A stretch of 64,000 bases of DNA, from NCBI GenBank assembly GCA_022414725.1, contig CM039462.1, positions 128,796,363 through 128,860,362 on the forward strand, read 5' to 3'. The position numbers and the translations under genes were made by a program. Source of the DNA: Microglena sp. YARC. Taxonomy: Eukaryota; Chlorophyta; Chlorophyceae; Chlamydomonadales; Chlamydomonadaceae. Below, one piece after another: positions 21,573-31,953 of the stretch; the stretch's first letter is position 1, and every line of letters starts with the position of its first letter. Under the pieces are notes generated by a model. It did not search any database. It was not told where the DNA came from and saw nothing but the letters and a program-made list of their open reading frames with translations.

Positions 21573-21585
21573 CTAAATACCGACG
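21573..21585 (-). repeat. Right terminal inverted repeat of T
   Basis: Exact complement of 14804-14816, flanked outside by TG. TTGAATCA-type subterminal repeats extend inward to about 21440. Confidence 0.6.
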
Positions 21586-21587
21586 TG

Positions 21588-22451
21588 GGATGTGTAACCA
21601 ATCGGGAAGGTGAGTCCTCAATATGGTCAAATGGATTGAAAATCGAGAAAGGCAGGTTTGTCCTATATTCGTCAGGCGTCAGACTGCGCTCACCTGCTTG
21701 AGATCGAGCAAGGTCGCCTTTAGCAGCCTCGAGCTCGGACTCCTTAGTCGATAGCTCGATGCACAACAAATCCATGGCAGACCTTGAGGTCGCCGTGGCT
21801 TCAGTGAAAGCGGCCTGGAGGTCGGACATCCCCTTGCGACTCTGAGCCAGAGCCTTACCAAGTAAGTAGTGGCTGTTCAAAAGCTCTTGCCTCTCGGTAG
21901 GATCACCATTGGCCAATGCGGCCTCGGTAGCCGCGCTGGAGACGGCGAGGCGCTGCGTGAGGTCAGCGACTTCGGCGTCCTTAGCGGCTATCTTCGCCAC
22001 AAACTGCTCGGTAAGGGCCGAGTTGGCGATGGAGGCCTGGTTGAGCTTGTCCAATTTGCTCCGCCGCGATCAGGTGGTCACCCATGTGCTGATGACACCT
22101 GCGCTCCGCGCCCGCTTCATAGCGAGCGCGGAGCTCCTCGAGGGCAGGCTCAGCCAGCGGCGTCGTCGTCGGCGTCATCGTCGGGGCCATGCCCGCGCGC
22201 GGAGGCGGGGCAGCGGGCGGGGCACCCGAGGGTGCCGCCAGACCATTGAGGCCGTTAACCAGCGGTTGCAGCGTACCCACTGACACAGAGGGCCGCGCTT
22301 TGGCGGATGCGGACTCATCCAGCGTAGCACCGAGCTCAGTGTCGGGCTCAGTGTCAGAAGACCCCATCCCTTCGGGATTGGTGTCGACCACTGACATCGT
22401 AGGCTGGTCAGCCGCGTCGTCGGTTACCTTGGTGGATTTGTGGGATGCCAT
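21588..22451 (-). pseudogene. Ty3/gypsy gag N-terminus (coiled-coil protein)
   Basis: From Met at 22451 (AGAATGGC context) the minus strand reads MASHKSTKVTDDAADQP, then a Pro/Ala-rich region. After a frameshift near 22065 comes a long heptad-like coiled coil (KDAEVADLTQRLAVSS, LSTKESELEAAKGDLA). The frame ends only because it runs into the end of the T element at 21585. With T excised it continues open into the gag segment at 14803. No catalytic motif is present. A gag identity is inferred from position and continuity; it could also be an unrelated coiled-coil gene. Confidence 0.55.
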
Positions 22452-23555
22452 TCTGCACAGGCAACAGAACAAGTCAGTAGGCTGGACAAGAATGAGTGGT
22501 GGGCGAGAGAGGGAGAATTACTCGCAACTGCAAGAGGCGAAAATTCACCTGTCACAGGGACTAGTAATTTTTGCGAGCGTAACGAGCTGAGAATTCCTCA
22601 AGCGTAACTGTATATGACGCGTTCGTCCAGAATACGATGAGGGATAAAAGCACTGTAAAGGCACGAATCACAGGGAAACCAGGAAGGACAAACGACAAAC
22701 CGAATTGCGCGACAGGATGAGCAAACGTGCAGGCGGAAAGCAACAAAGATGATGCAGCACGCAGGAAGAGTCGCAGGGCAGGCTCGTGAAGTACGCTAAT
22801 TAAAGCAAGTACGGCCTAGGTGGCCAATGGAGCCAATGCTGCCCAATAGATCAAACCCCGCTCCAGATGCTCGGGAAAGGAGCTTTAGGTGCTATGACCA
22901 AAAGGACAGGACGTGAATGCAAGAATCGAGAGCGTAGGCCACACAGGGGTCGGCAGGCTTAGGAAAAGATGCCCATGCAAGACAGGTCGCAGGCGGCCTA
23001 GGGCGTGTCGAGCCTGACAGGACAGTTAACTGCGAGAGCCTAACAGGCGCTACGTGTACTCGAAGCTTACAGGTAAGAGCAGGAACAGCAAACCGAAAAT
23101 GCCAGAAAGCCGACAGGACGTCCTGGCGGGTGCGATTAATTCGAAGAAAAATTCGTATGCGTGCGTATGTGTATGCGTGAGGTCCCTAAGGAACGAAACC
23201 AGCTCCGCTACCAGTGTAACAGCTCAGGATGCACTCAGCAGCCTGGGGAGTTAAGCTAGGGGAACAGTCTATGTGATGTATGTTTATGTGTAGTCGATAT
23301 GCGTAAGCTAGCAGAACAGAAGGGTGTTACCTAAGTATGGGATGTAGAGTTGATCGGGAAGAACGTCTTCGTGAAGGAGTAGAAGGGTTCGTCCCGAGTA
23401 GCTCGTGTCTATGTACGCAACGGGTGCGTTGTGAGAGATGAGGCAGTACATGGGTATGGTACTGTATCATGTGCGTTCGTCAAGTGGCTTACGGGTGAGA
23501 TGTACCCGTATGCCTTGCTGGAAGGCCAGAGTACCAATGAAGGGTTCTGTACAGT
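22452..23555. other. Unassigned 1.1 kb, possible gypsy leader/LTR
   Basis: No open frame of coding character, no second copy in the window and no tandem structure. By position it could be the untranslated leader and 5' LTR of the gypsy element, whose other LTR would be left of the window. Confidence 0.3.
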
Positions 23556-23607
23556 TACAGTAGGTGATGAAGGGCTCAAATATGATGACCCATTGATTAC
23601 AGCTCAA
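23556..23607 (-). pseudogene. LINE C RT fragment
   Basis: Encodes LSCNQWVIIFEPFITY on the minus strand, the stretch that follows GFPQGGA in the intact RT at 29795-29860. The preceding residues are at 25118-25140, across the plus-strand LINE C insertion. Confidence 0.75.
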
Positions 23608-25117
23608 AGAAATGACAATCCCCATGGCCCCAGCGCTCCCTACAATCCCAGACCCAATCCCAGACCCAGCCCAAGCCCTAGTTCTAGACCCTGATCTAGA
23701 CCCTGACCCAGATCCAGCCCATTAGTCGTCTTTGCAGAGCTTGCTGATCTGCATGGGTGACCTAGCAACATGTTACTAGGCTGCTGAGAGTATGTGCTGG
23801 TTTGCTACAGGAGTGATGCCCAGATGCACTGGCCTGTTACAGGAGTGATGCCATGCAGTGTTTTAATCTTAGATCAGCAAGACCTTCGGGTGCATGCCTT
23901 TCCTTCTTTTTCTGTGTTGCTCTTGGAGGTTACAGTGGTGTTTTATTGGTTGGGGAGGAACAGTGTTGCTTGGAGGTGGGGGTGGTGCTCGGAAGGCCCT
24001 TTGTCCTTTGTCCTCCTAGTAATTAGTTTGTGCCCCTCGTTCTTTTGTCCCCTAGTCTTTTCGTCTTTTGTCTTGGATCTTTTGTCTTAGCGGACTTTTG
24101 GTCCATGTCTTCTAGTCTTCTTCTTTGGTTTTTCTTCCTTGGTCACATAGGGCTAGGTTTTATCAGATGTTCCCTTTCCTGGTTCCTCCCTATGTAAAAA
24201 AAAAAAAAAAAAAAAAAAAAAATTACCCGGATCTAGACCTTGCTCTAGACCCTGACCCAGACCCAGCCCATTCCCGAGCTCTAGACCCTGATCTAGACCC
24301 TGACCTAGGTCCAGCCCAAGCCCCAGCTCTAGGCCCCGATCTTGACCCTGACCTAAATCCAGCCTAAGCCCAAGATCAAGACCCTGCCCCAGAGCAGGAT
24401 CAGGTTCCAGATTTGGACACAGCACACGACAACGTTCCAGATCTAGGGCTAGATCTGGACCAAGATCAAGGTCCAGATCTGCGCTATGATCCAGATCAAG
24501 AACTAGATCTTGATACTGTCTCTGTCTTCATTCCTGTTGTACATGCCCAGACCAGTCTTTTAGGTATTCGCTTTGCTTCCAGTTGTCTTTCTTCTTTTCT
24601 GGTTGCCTCCCTGCTTTTGGCTTGTTTTTGCAGTTTCTCCCTTAGTTTGCTTCCCCTAGTTCAGTTTCCACCCTTAGTTTGCCTCCTTAGTTTCCCCCTC
24701 AGTTGCCTCCTTAGTCCCCCCCCCCCCCCTCCCCCCTTTTTTCTCTTAGTTTCTTGCATAGTTTTCCTTTTAGTCCTCCTTAGTTTGCATGTCCTCTTTC
24801 AGTCTTCTGATCCGGTGACTGTTAGAGGTTGCAATGTTTTGGCCCCCCCCTTCATAGATCTTTTTTCTTAGTAGTCCTAGCCCCTTCTCTTGGGCTTCCT
24901 GTTTTTGGCTTCTTCCTTGCCTCTCTGGTTTGTTTGTCTTCTGTTCCTGTCCTCCTTTGTCCCTTACGTCGCCCAGGTGGTGTCCGTCCCTTAGCTGTCC
25001 TTTAGCCGTTCTTGTCTTTTTCTTTGGTCTTTTCTCCTTGGTCACAAAGGGCTGGGTTTTATCAGTTGCGCCTTTTCCTGGTTCCCCCCTTTGTAAAAAA
25101 AAAAAAAAAAAAAAAAA
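23608..25117 (+). mobile_element. LINE C 3' end, plus strand (hosts a B copy)
   Basis: A 5'-truncated LINE C with tail A-run at 25095-25117. It encodes the acidic repeat end of ORF2 (DPDLDPD-type), then the 3' UTR with CCTCCTTAGTTT repeats and a C/T-rich tract near 24718-24740. A B element interrupts the acidic repeats at 23725-24221. It is inserted head to head into the minus-strand LINE C RT, whose sequence continues on both sides. Confidence 0.85.
23725..24221 (+). mobile_element. Family B retroposon with ATTA duplication
   Basis: 5'-truncated B copy with an A-tail of about 27 bases. ATTA flanks both sides (23721-23724 and 24222-24225). The uninterrupted acidic-repeat sequence CCCATTACCCGG exists on the minus strand near 27135, confirming the insertion point. 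Confidence 0.9.
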
Positions 25118-26074
25118 GCCCCACCCTGAGGGAAGCCGGAAGTGTTGGGGACGGAGGTAGTGAAGAAACCGTTGAGAGGCACTCGTGTATGTAGAGCTGC
25201 CATTCATGAGGATATCGCACCAGCGCGTGATGCTTGCACTATTTAATTCCATGGCTGACAATGTCTTTAGGAGCCATCCCCTGTTGACAGTATCATAAAC
25301 TTTAGTGAGGTCAGAGTGCAGCAACCAGCCTGGGAAGCCAAGCGCTTTCAAGCACGCAGCCAAGCCTAGGTGATAGCGAATGTTGTCACTGATGTGTCTG
25401 CCACGGAGGAATGCTGATTGAGTGACGTCGATGAGGTATTCCAGTGGGCGTTGCAGCCGGTGAGCCATGATCAAAAGGATGAGCTGAAGGTTGCAATTGA
25501 GAAGGGTGAGGGGACGGTAACCTGCGAGGGAGTCTTGGGGCTGACCAGTCTTGTGGAGAAGGCAGATGGTTCCCTAAAGGAGGGGTGCTTGGGGGGCCGT
25601 ATTAACTTGATCTTGGAAGGCAGAGTTGAAAACCCTTTGAAGGATCGGGGACAGTTCTTCATGGAACGCATTGTAGACTTCAAAGGGAAGTCCGTCATAA
25701 CCTGGGCTGGAGCCTCGAGAAGCAGAGCGGATGGCAAGGTCCATCTCCTCTGATGTGATCAGGCCATCGCCATTGACACCTTCTGCAAGGGCTGCAGAAC
25801 TAGGGGGAAATGGACGAGGGAGGGATCAAAGCAGAAGATCCTGGTTAGCTTAGTTGATGAGAGGTTTGGGACGGTACAGTCCAGAGGAGGAATCAACAGC
25901 ACTATAAAAGTCCGGAGCATTCTCCAGTCCTATGTTGGCTCCTATCATTGAAGAGAGGTCAGCCACAGAAAGGGGGTGTTAATTTTTTTTTTTTTTTTTT
26001 ACGATGGGTTGACCTTGGAGGCTGGACTAGCTTGATGTGGACCGGGGGGTGAGGGGAACAAGAAAGGTGGTGGA
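25118..26074 (-). pseudogene. LINE C reverse transcriptase, N-terminal part (host copy)
   Basis: Minus strand: a linker (DFYSAVDSSSGLYRPKP), then RT motifs SPGYDGLPFEVYNAFHEE, LAGYRPLTLLNCNLQLIL, VTQSAFLRGRHISDN and LLHSDLTKVYDTVNRGWLL, ending at GFRLPSGWG where the poly-A of the plus LINE C begins. This is the typical plant L1 RT order. A bare T-run at 25982-26000 interrupts the linker. Frame changes occur, for example in the first Asp motif region and near 25500. Confidence 0.85.
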
Positions 26075-26079
26075 AGTAG

Positions 26080-26199
26080 TATCAGCTTTAATACACTCCA
26101 GAGAGTGGACAGAGATGCTTTCAGCGGAACAGACGCGCCAATCTATACACGGAGACGAGAATAACTTTACAAGGACTGGGGATCTCCCAAAAAGGCACC
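26080..26199 (-). repeat. Copia LTR (older relative), start half
   Basis: A diverged copy of the first part of the 324-bp copia LTR (TATCAGC start, then CGGAACAGACGCGCCAATC). It is flanked on the left by AGTAG (26075-26079). The matching end of the LTR is at 31757-31791, followed by AGTAG (31792-31796). This makes one LTR insertion split by later elements, with its middle missing. Confidence 0.85.
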
Positions 26200-26872
26200 A
26201 GAGCTTGCTGGTCTGCATTGGAGAAGAAGTGGCTTTTTTTTTTTTTTTTTTTTTTTACGAAGGGGGGAACCAGGAAAAGGCGCAACTGATAAAACCTAGC
26301 CCTTTGTGACCAAGGAGAAAAGACCAAAGAAAAAGACAAGAACGACTAAGGGACAGCTAAGGGACGAACACCACCTGGGCGACGTAAGGGACAAAGGAGG
26401 ACGGGAACAGAAGACAAACAAACCAGAGAGGCAAGGAAGAAGCCAAAAACAGGAAGCCCAAGAGAAGGGCTAGGACTACTAAGAAAAAAGACCTATGAAG
26501 GGGGGCCATAACATTGCAACCTCTAACCGTCACCGGATCAGAAGACTGAAAGAGGAGATGCAAACTAAGGAGGACTAAAAGGAAAACTATGCGAGAAACT
26601 AAGAGAAAAAAGGGGGGAGGGGGGGGGGGGGGGGGGGGGGGGGGACTAAGGAGGCAACTGAGGGGGAAACTAAGGAGGCAACTAAGGGTGGAAAACTGAA
26701 CTAGGGGAAGCAAACTAAGGGAGAAACTGCAAAAACAAGCCAAAAGCAGGGAGGCAACCAGAAAAGAAGAAAGACAACTGGAAGCAAAGCGAATACCTAA
26801 AAGACTGGTCTGGGCATGTACAACAGGAATGAAGACAGAGACAGTATCAAGATCTAGATCTTGATCTGGATC

Positions 26873-28962
26873 TTAGCGCAGATCTGGACCTTGATCTTGG
26901 TCCAGATCTAGCCCTAGATCTGGAACGTTGTCGTGTGCTGTGTCCAAATCTGGAACCTGATCCTGATCTGGGGCAGGGTCTTGATCTTGGGCTTGGGCTC
27001 GATCTAGGTCAGGGTCAAGATCGGGGCCTAGAGCTGGGGCTTGGGCTGGACCTAAGGCAGGGTCTAGATCAGGGTCTAGAGCTCGGGAATGGGCGGGGTC
27101 TGGGTCAGGGTCTAGAGCAAGGTCTAGATCCGGGTAATGGGCTGGATCTGGGGCAGGGTCTAGATCAGGGTCTAGAACTAGGGCTTGGGCTGGGTCTGGG
27201 ATTGGGTCTGGGATTGTAGGGAGCGCTGGGGCCATGGGGATTGTCATTTCCATGGTGCGGGTATCAGGCACCAGGTCACCGGGAGTGACCCCAATCATGG
27301 TGCAAAAGATCGGGGGGGTGGCCCATAAGCTTGCAAAGGAAGCCACTGTGAGAGAGCAATCTAGGCTACACCACCAATCTTGACAGAAGGCGCCATTATC
27401 AAGGTGTCGAAGATCCGTCTGGGTGCGCATCCAGTCCCTGGCGATGGCTTGATGAAGGTGGCCAAGGGCAAGGCAGATAGCCTTGTGGTGAAGGGGCTCA
27501 GAATGGTCCAGTCTGTCAGCCCGGGACGAACGGACCTGCCATATCGCGCCCAAGGTGGTTATACGCAGGAAGGACCACAACCTTAGGGTAGAGGGAGGAG
27601 GGGGTGTCCCGGGCCAAAGGGTGATGTCGTCACCGAGGAGGAAGAAGGGGTAACGAGGAAGGCGCTGCCCACCGGTGAGGGTCTCCCAAGTGGAAAGGAG
27701 CCAGTCTATGACAGGGGCAGAATCAGGGCATTCCAAGAAAGCGTGAGACATTGTGTCAGCAGTGTGCAGCTGCAAGCAGTCAGGGCTGGAGCAGACTATG
27801 GAGGGGGGGTCGTCTTGGTTGACCCGTGGGAAGCGTCCTCGTACATGAGCAAGGAACGCATTGCAGCCCAAGGTGCCATGAAGCAAGCTCCGGCAAGTGA
27901 TGGTATAAGGACGGTGGAGAGTCTTGTCAGCGAGGCGTACCCACACCTGCGAAAAGCCTGCACGTAGAGGGAGGGAGACTTGAGGTTCGTCTTGTCTTTG
28001 AGCAGTTCTCTCCGCTGGGCCTGGACGGGAGGGGCGGACACATTGTAAGTCCACCCAAGCGTTCTGTGGGAGGTCTTCAGGGGAGGGGACTGGAATAGGG
28101 GTGACAACGAGCGCTCTCTCTATTGCTGAGGCAATCCATCGGGATTCAAGACCACGGAGGCCTCGCAGGTCAGGGTTAGTGCTAGGGTGAGTGTCCAAGG
28201 TGGAGGGGGGTAGAATGCTCCACAGCCTGGGCCAAGCAGCACGTTCCTCGGTATAACCTGGCACAAAATGGTGGGAAATGGGGCTTTGTTGCATGATAAT
28301 ATCAACATATTATGTTGGTGAAGAAGGGCCTGCCGTGCTTGGCGCACAGAGAGTTCAAGAAGGTTCACCTCAGTATCATCATAGAGGTGGAGACCCCATG
28401 TTGTTGGGTCCAGTTGGAGGTCCTCCCAAAGACCAACCAGCCATGGTTCCAAGAGCTCTTGCCTCTGGTGGGGGGGGAGGCCTTGCTGGATCAGCTGCTC
28501 CTCAAAGTCTGCCCGTAACCATGCTTCTCGAGGTTTCTTGCGTAGGGTGATGAGGGCAGCTTGGGGGTGTCCTTGGGGGGGAAGGGCAGGAAGGGTGAGA
28601 GGGTGTAACCGGCCAGAGGGCCAGACCTCCCAAAGACGGTCCTCTCCAGTGAGGGGATCTGGCCCCTCTGCAAGGGGACCAGCAGGGGCCACAGCGGGAA
28701 AGAGCTTCCATTTGGGAGGTGGAAGTTCAGGAAGGAGGACAGCATCCCGCCAGGGGTCTGGCAGAGAGGAGAGGATGAAGTCAAGGTCTTGGACAGCAGC
28801 GGGAGGGAGGTGAGCTCGTTGTTGATGAGCTGAGCGGATGTCCTTGAGACGGTGCCACGAGAGTGCTTGGGAGGAGAGCACTTGGTTTGAGGTGATGGGC
28901 CATGGACGGAAAAGGAGGGGTGTTGTTGAAGGTGGGTTTCCAGTTGGATGGATTGGGGGCAC
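26873..28962 (-). pseudogene. LINE C ORF2 C-terminus with zinc motif and acidic repeats
   Basis: Two overlapping minus frames (28962-28120 and 28294-26873) carry the C-terminal region. It includes RPYTITCRSLLHG and a zf-RVT-like motif with C-x4-C spacing followed by MSHAFLEC (overall C-x4-C-x9-H-x4-C). After TMEMTIPMAPALP the last 115 or so residues of the 473-codon frame become tandem DPDLDPDPDPA-type repeats ending in PDLGLDLDQDQGPDLR. Such an acidic Asp/Pro/Leu tail is not a standard L1 feature. The tail is present in three other LINE C copies in this window. Confidence 0.82.
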
Positions 28963-28993
28963 TGCATGGGCGGAGCGATAATTCTACAAATGT

Positions 28994-30414
28994 TCAGCAG
29001 GAGAAAAGCCTCTGCACTTTCCCGGGCCAAGTTGGTGGTGATTGAGGCGATGTCCACAGAAGACGGGGCGGTAACCAGGGCATGGTATCCACTTGGCTGA
29101 CCTGGAGGAAGGCGCACAGCCCGAGAAATCTCGTGACGGTAGAGCTGCTGCCAGGGGTGACCTGTGTAACTGAAGAGGAGCCATGTGGTCTTGGCCAGCA
29201 TAGCAGCCGAGTGGGAAGCAAGATGGGGTACAGCAAGCCCTCCTCGATGAAAAGGAAGGACGGCTGTCCCAAAGCGGGGAAGAGGTGTCCTGGACGTGGT
29301 GATTCCTCCTCCTGCAGGCTAGAGGTTGCAACAAAGGCATTGAGAGAAGATTGCAACTGCTGGCGGAGAGGCGCTGGTGGTGATGCAAAGTTAGCCTGGA
29401 AGATGAACTTGGAAGCCAAGCATTGCATAGCAACGTGCGCCCTTCCAATAACATTGAGATTGCGTGAGAGCCATGGAGCTGCTGCACGTGAGATGCTATG
29501 GGGCATGTGCTGGTAGGCTGCAGCCTTGCAAAGGGCAGTGTCTGCACCGAACGGCACGCCCAGCAATCTGTGAGGTGTGTCTGGGGGATGGAGGTGGTGG
29601 AGCGGGTCTTGGGAACAGACTGGGCGGGTAAGCCAGCCGAATTGGCTACGACGTATGTCTCCTTGATGATAGGCCCATCTGTGGCTGGGTTGAGGACAAA
29701 GTGCTTGCCATCGTCAGCAAACGAGAGGGTGGCGGGAGCCAACTCTCATGAGGGAAGACGGAAGGATTGCAGAGTTCCACAAGATCTCAGTTGGTTATTG
29801 TAGGTGATGAAGGGCTCAAAGATGATGACCCATTGATTACAGCTCAAGGCCCCACCCTGAGGGAAGCCGGAAGTGTTGGGGAAGGAGGTAGTGAAGAAAC
29901 CGTTGAGACGCACTCGCGTAGAGCTGCCATTCATGAGGATATCGCACCAGCGCGTGATGCCCGCACTATTGAATCCCATGGCTGACATTGTCTTTAGGAG
30001 CCATCCCCTGTTGACAGAATCATAAGCTTTAGTGAGGTCAGAGTGCAGCAACCAGCCTGGGAAGCCAAGCGCTTTCAAGCACGCAGCCAAGCCTAGGTGA
30101 TAGCGAATGTTGTCACTGATGTGTCTGCCACGGAGGAAAGCTGATTGAGTGACGTCGATGAGATATTCCAGTGGGCGTTGCAGCCGGTGAGCCCATGATC
30201 AAAAGGATCAGCTTAAGGTCGCAATTGAGAAGGGTGATAGGACGGTAACCTGCGAGGGAGTCTTGGGGCTGACCAGTCTTGTGGAGAAGGCAGATGGTTC
30301 CCTGAAGGAGGGGTGCTAGGGGGGCCGAGTTAACTTGATCTTGGAAGGCAGAGTTGAAAACCCTTGGAAGGATCGGGGACAGTTCTTCATGGAACGCATT
30401 GTAGACTTCAAAGG
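28994..30414 (-). pseudogene. LINE C ORF2: reverse transcriptase and thumb (copy 2)
   Basis: Minus-strand L1-type RT. Motifs in order are LAGYRPITLLNCDLKLIL, VTQSAFLRGRHISD, LLHSDLTKAYDSVNRGW, GFPQGGALSCNQW, FADDGKHFV (catalytic DD near 29710), then LLGVPFG, NLNVIGRAHVAMQ and SKFIFQANF, the characteristic post-RT thumb of plant L1 elements. Frames change at about 29745, 29570 and 30180, so it is not translatable as it stands. This enzyme copies the LINE RNA at the nicked target and probably also serves family B. Confidence 0.9.
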
Positions 30415-30487
30415 AGCTTGGAGGTGGGGGTGGTGCTCGGAAGGCCCTTTGTCCTTTGTCCTCCTAGTAACTAGTTTGTGTTCCTCG

Positions 30488-30518
<31 letters not shown>

Positions 30519-31740
30519 TAGTTGTGAAAGGATTTTCACCCCAGGAGGGGGGTCTCCCGACACAAACCAGCGACACGGAGGATTCAGTTCGAATGGTGGT
30601 GCCACTCCTACAATATGCAAAGTAGGCGCACTTAGGGTTGGTGAGAGATACCAACCCACGACCAAACGAACATTCACCACTACCCCTGTTTGACCACGGC
30701 AGACAAGCTCCCTGCCATGGTCGTTAGAGGCGGAATCAAGGAGACATAACTAGAGAACCACCCGAGGCAGAAATCCGACAGTGCTTCCCTACAAGGTTTG
30801 CTTAGGGCCAGGACGCCAAAATACTGAGGAATCGAACCTCACCACCCCCTTCCTACTCTCGCAAGTAGGGTCGATACAGCAAGGGTACTGTATATCACAA
30901 GGGATGTAGAACACACCACATTTGTAACTCAGCCTGCGTGTCCTGCAATCTAACGCCGCCCCCTAACCGCTAAGGTAAACCTCGGCAAGATAGGAAAAGA
31001 GCAATCTCCCGTGGAACTGTGGTCTGGGCGATTTTCACGCCCAGACCGGTCTATGTAGGCGAATTTCACGCCCAGACCAGGGTGGTGGTGGTGTATGGGG
31101 GTGAGGGGTGTGTTGTGGAGGTATGGGTGAGTGGTAAGCTGTAAGGAGGGGGTGTGTTGTGGTGGTAGGGGGGAGAGTGTGCGGTTATGTGTGTGGTGGT
31201 GGGGGGAGTGAGTGTGGGTTAGGTGGTGAAGAGGGAAGGTGTGAGTGTGTGTGTGTTAGGAGGGGAGATTTACTGGCCCAGACCGGTCTAGGCGACTTGC
31301 ACGCCCTAGCCAATGTTGTGGTGATGGGGTGGGGTGAGGGGTTGCAATGTGAAGGTTGGTGGTGGTTTGTAGAAAGAACGTGCTGTGATAGGGGGTGAGT
31401 GTGGGTTATGGGCGGTGTGGTGGGGGAGTGAGATTGTGGGTATGGTGATATAAAAGGTGTGTGTGTGTGTGGGGGGTGGGGGGGGGGGGGGGGGGGGGGG
31501 GGGGGAGGGGAGGGGGGGGAGTGTTTGGCTGTGTGAGGTTGAAGAGGTGTGATAGAGGGGGAAAGTGTGTGTAGTCTTTTCGTCTTTTGTCTTCGGATCT
31601 TTTGTCTTAGCGGTTTTTTGGTCCATGTCCTCTAGTCTTCTTCTTTGGTTTTTCTTCCTTGTTCACATAGGGCTAGGTTTTATCAGATGTTCCCTTTCCT
31701 GGTTCCTCCAAATGTAAAAAAAAAAAAAAAAAAAAAAAAA
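30415..31740 (+). mobile_element. Family B fragment split by retroposon A
   Basis: B sequence at 30415-30498 and 31570-31740 (A-tail 31716-31740). A minus-strand A element lies between. The break falls in CGTTCTTTT/AGTCTTTTCG of the intact B. Confidence 0.8.
30499..31569 (-). mobile_element. Family A retroposon, copy 2
   Basis: An uninterrupted A copy of about 1.07 kb. T-run 30499-30519, then the conserved 3' part, T arm (30825-30841), hairpin GGTCTGGGCG/CGCCCAGACC near 31020-31047, and a GT-rich 5' region with a long G-run at about 31478-31505. It is closely similar to 8708-10640 with the B insertion removed, which defines the element's extent. Confidence 0.82.
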
Positions 31741-31756
31741 ACTGTGTCATGAGGAA

Positions 31757-31791
31757 TAAAACGCGTGAGAGCACCACAATTCATGCTGATA
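31757..31791 (-). repeat. Copia LTR (older relative), end half
   Basis: Matches the last 35 bases of the copia LTR (ACGCGTGAGAGCACC...TGCTGATA). It is followed by AGTAG, the 5-bp duplication matching 26075-26079. LINE C linker sequence resumes at 31797. Confidence 0.85.
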
Positions 31792-31796
31792 AGTAG

Positions 31797-31953
31797 AAGG
31801 AAGATAAATCCACCAAAAGTGTGCTCGTGGATAGAAAGAGCTTTGCGCATTGGATCAAGTAGATGCTGCCAAGCGAGTGTTGCTGCTAATGCCTAAGCCT
31901 TGGCTATGTTGAGACGTGCCAAGATAGAAATTTCATTGGGGGAGAAATGCACA
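31797..31953 (-). pseudogene. LINE C linker between endonuclease and RT (host copy)
   Basis: Minus strand reads PNEISILARLNIAKA, a stop, then LAWQHLLDPMRKALSIHEHT, a helical linker of the type found between endonuclease and RT in L1 LINEs. It is bounded by the B poly-A on one side and the copia LTR duplication on the other. Confidence 0.6.

Larger units (their letters stand above)
14804..21585. mobile_element. Candidate 6.8-kb TIR DNA element (T) carrying H3-like exons
   Basis: The two ends are exact 13-bp inverted repeats (CGTCGGTATTTAG at 14804-14816 and its complement at 21573-21585), with weaker similarity continuing for about 25 bp. Both ends are rich in the subterminal motif TTTGAATCAA in either orientation, as in many TIR transposons. 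Flanks are TG/TG, a 2-bp duplication. Removing the element and one TG joins two gypsy gag segments in an open frame (THPNVLPVNRT). No transposase is visible, so it would be non-autonomous. The interior holds minisatellites, satellites, a hairpin and a histone H3-like gene fragment. The alternative is chance similarity of two AT-rich repeats. Confidence 0.6.
26234..30414 (-). mobile_element. LINE C copy 2, 5'-truncated, inside the copia LTR
   Basis: A minus-strand LINE of 4.2 kb with poly-A (T-run 26234-26256), 3' UTR (26257-26872), ORF2 C-terminus and RT. It is truncated in RT at PFEVYN (30414). The left neighbour is 34 bp of B (26200-26233) and the right is more B (30415 on), so it landed in a B element that itself lay in the copia LTR. 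The 3' UTR contains a G-run at about 26618-26643 within a purine-rich block. Confidence 0.88.
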
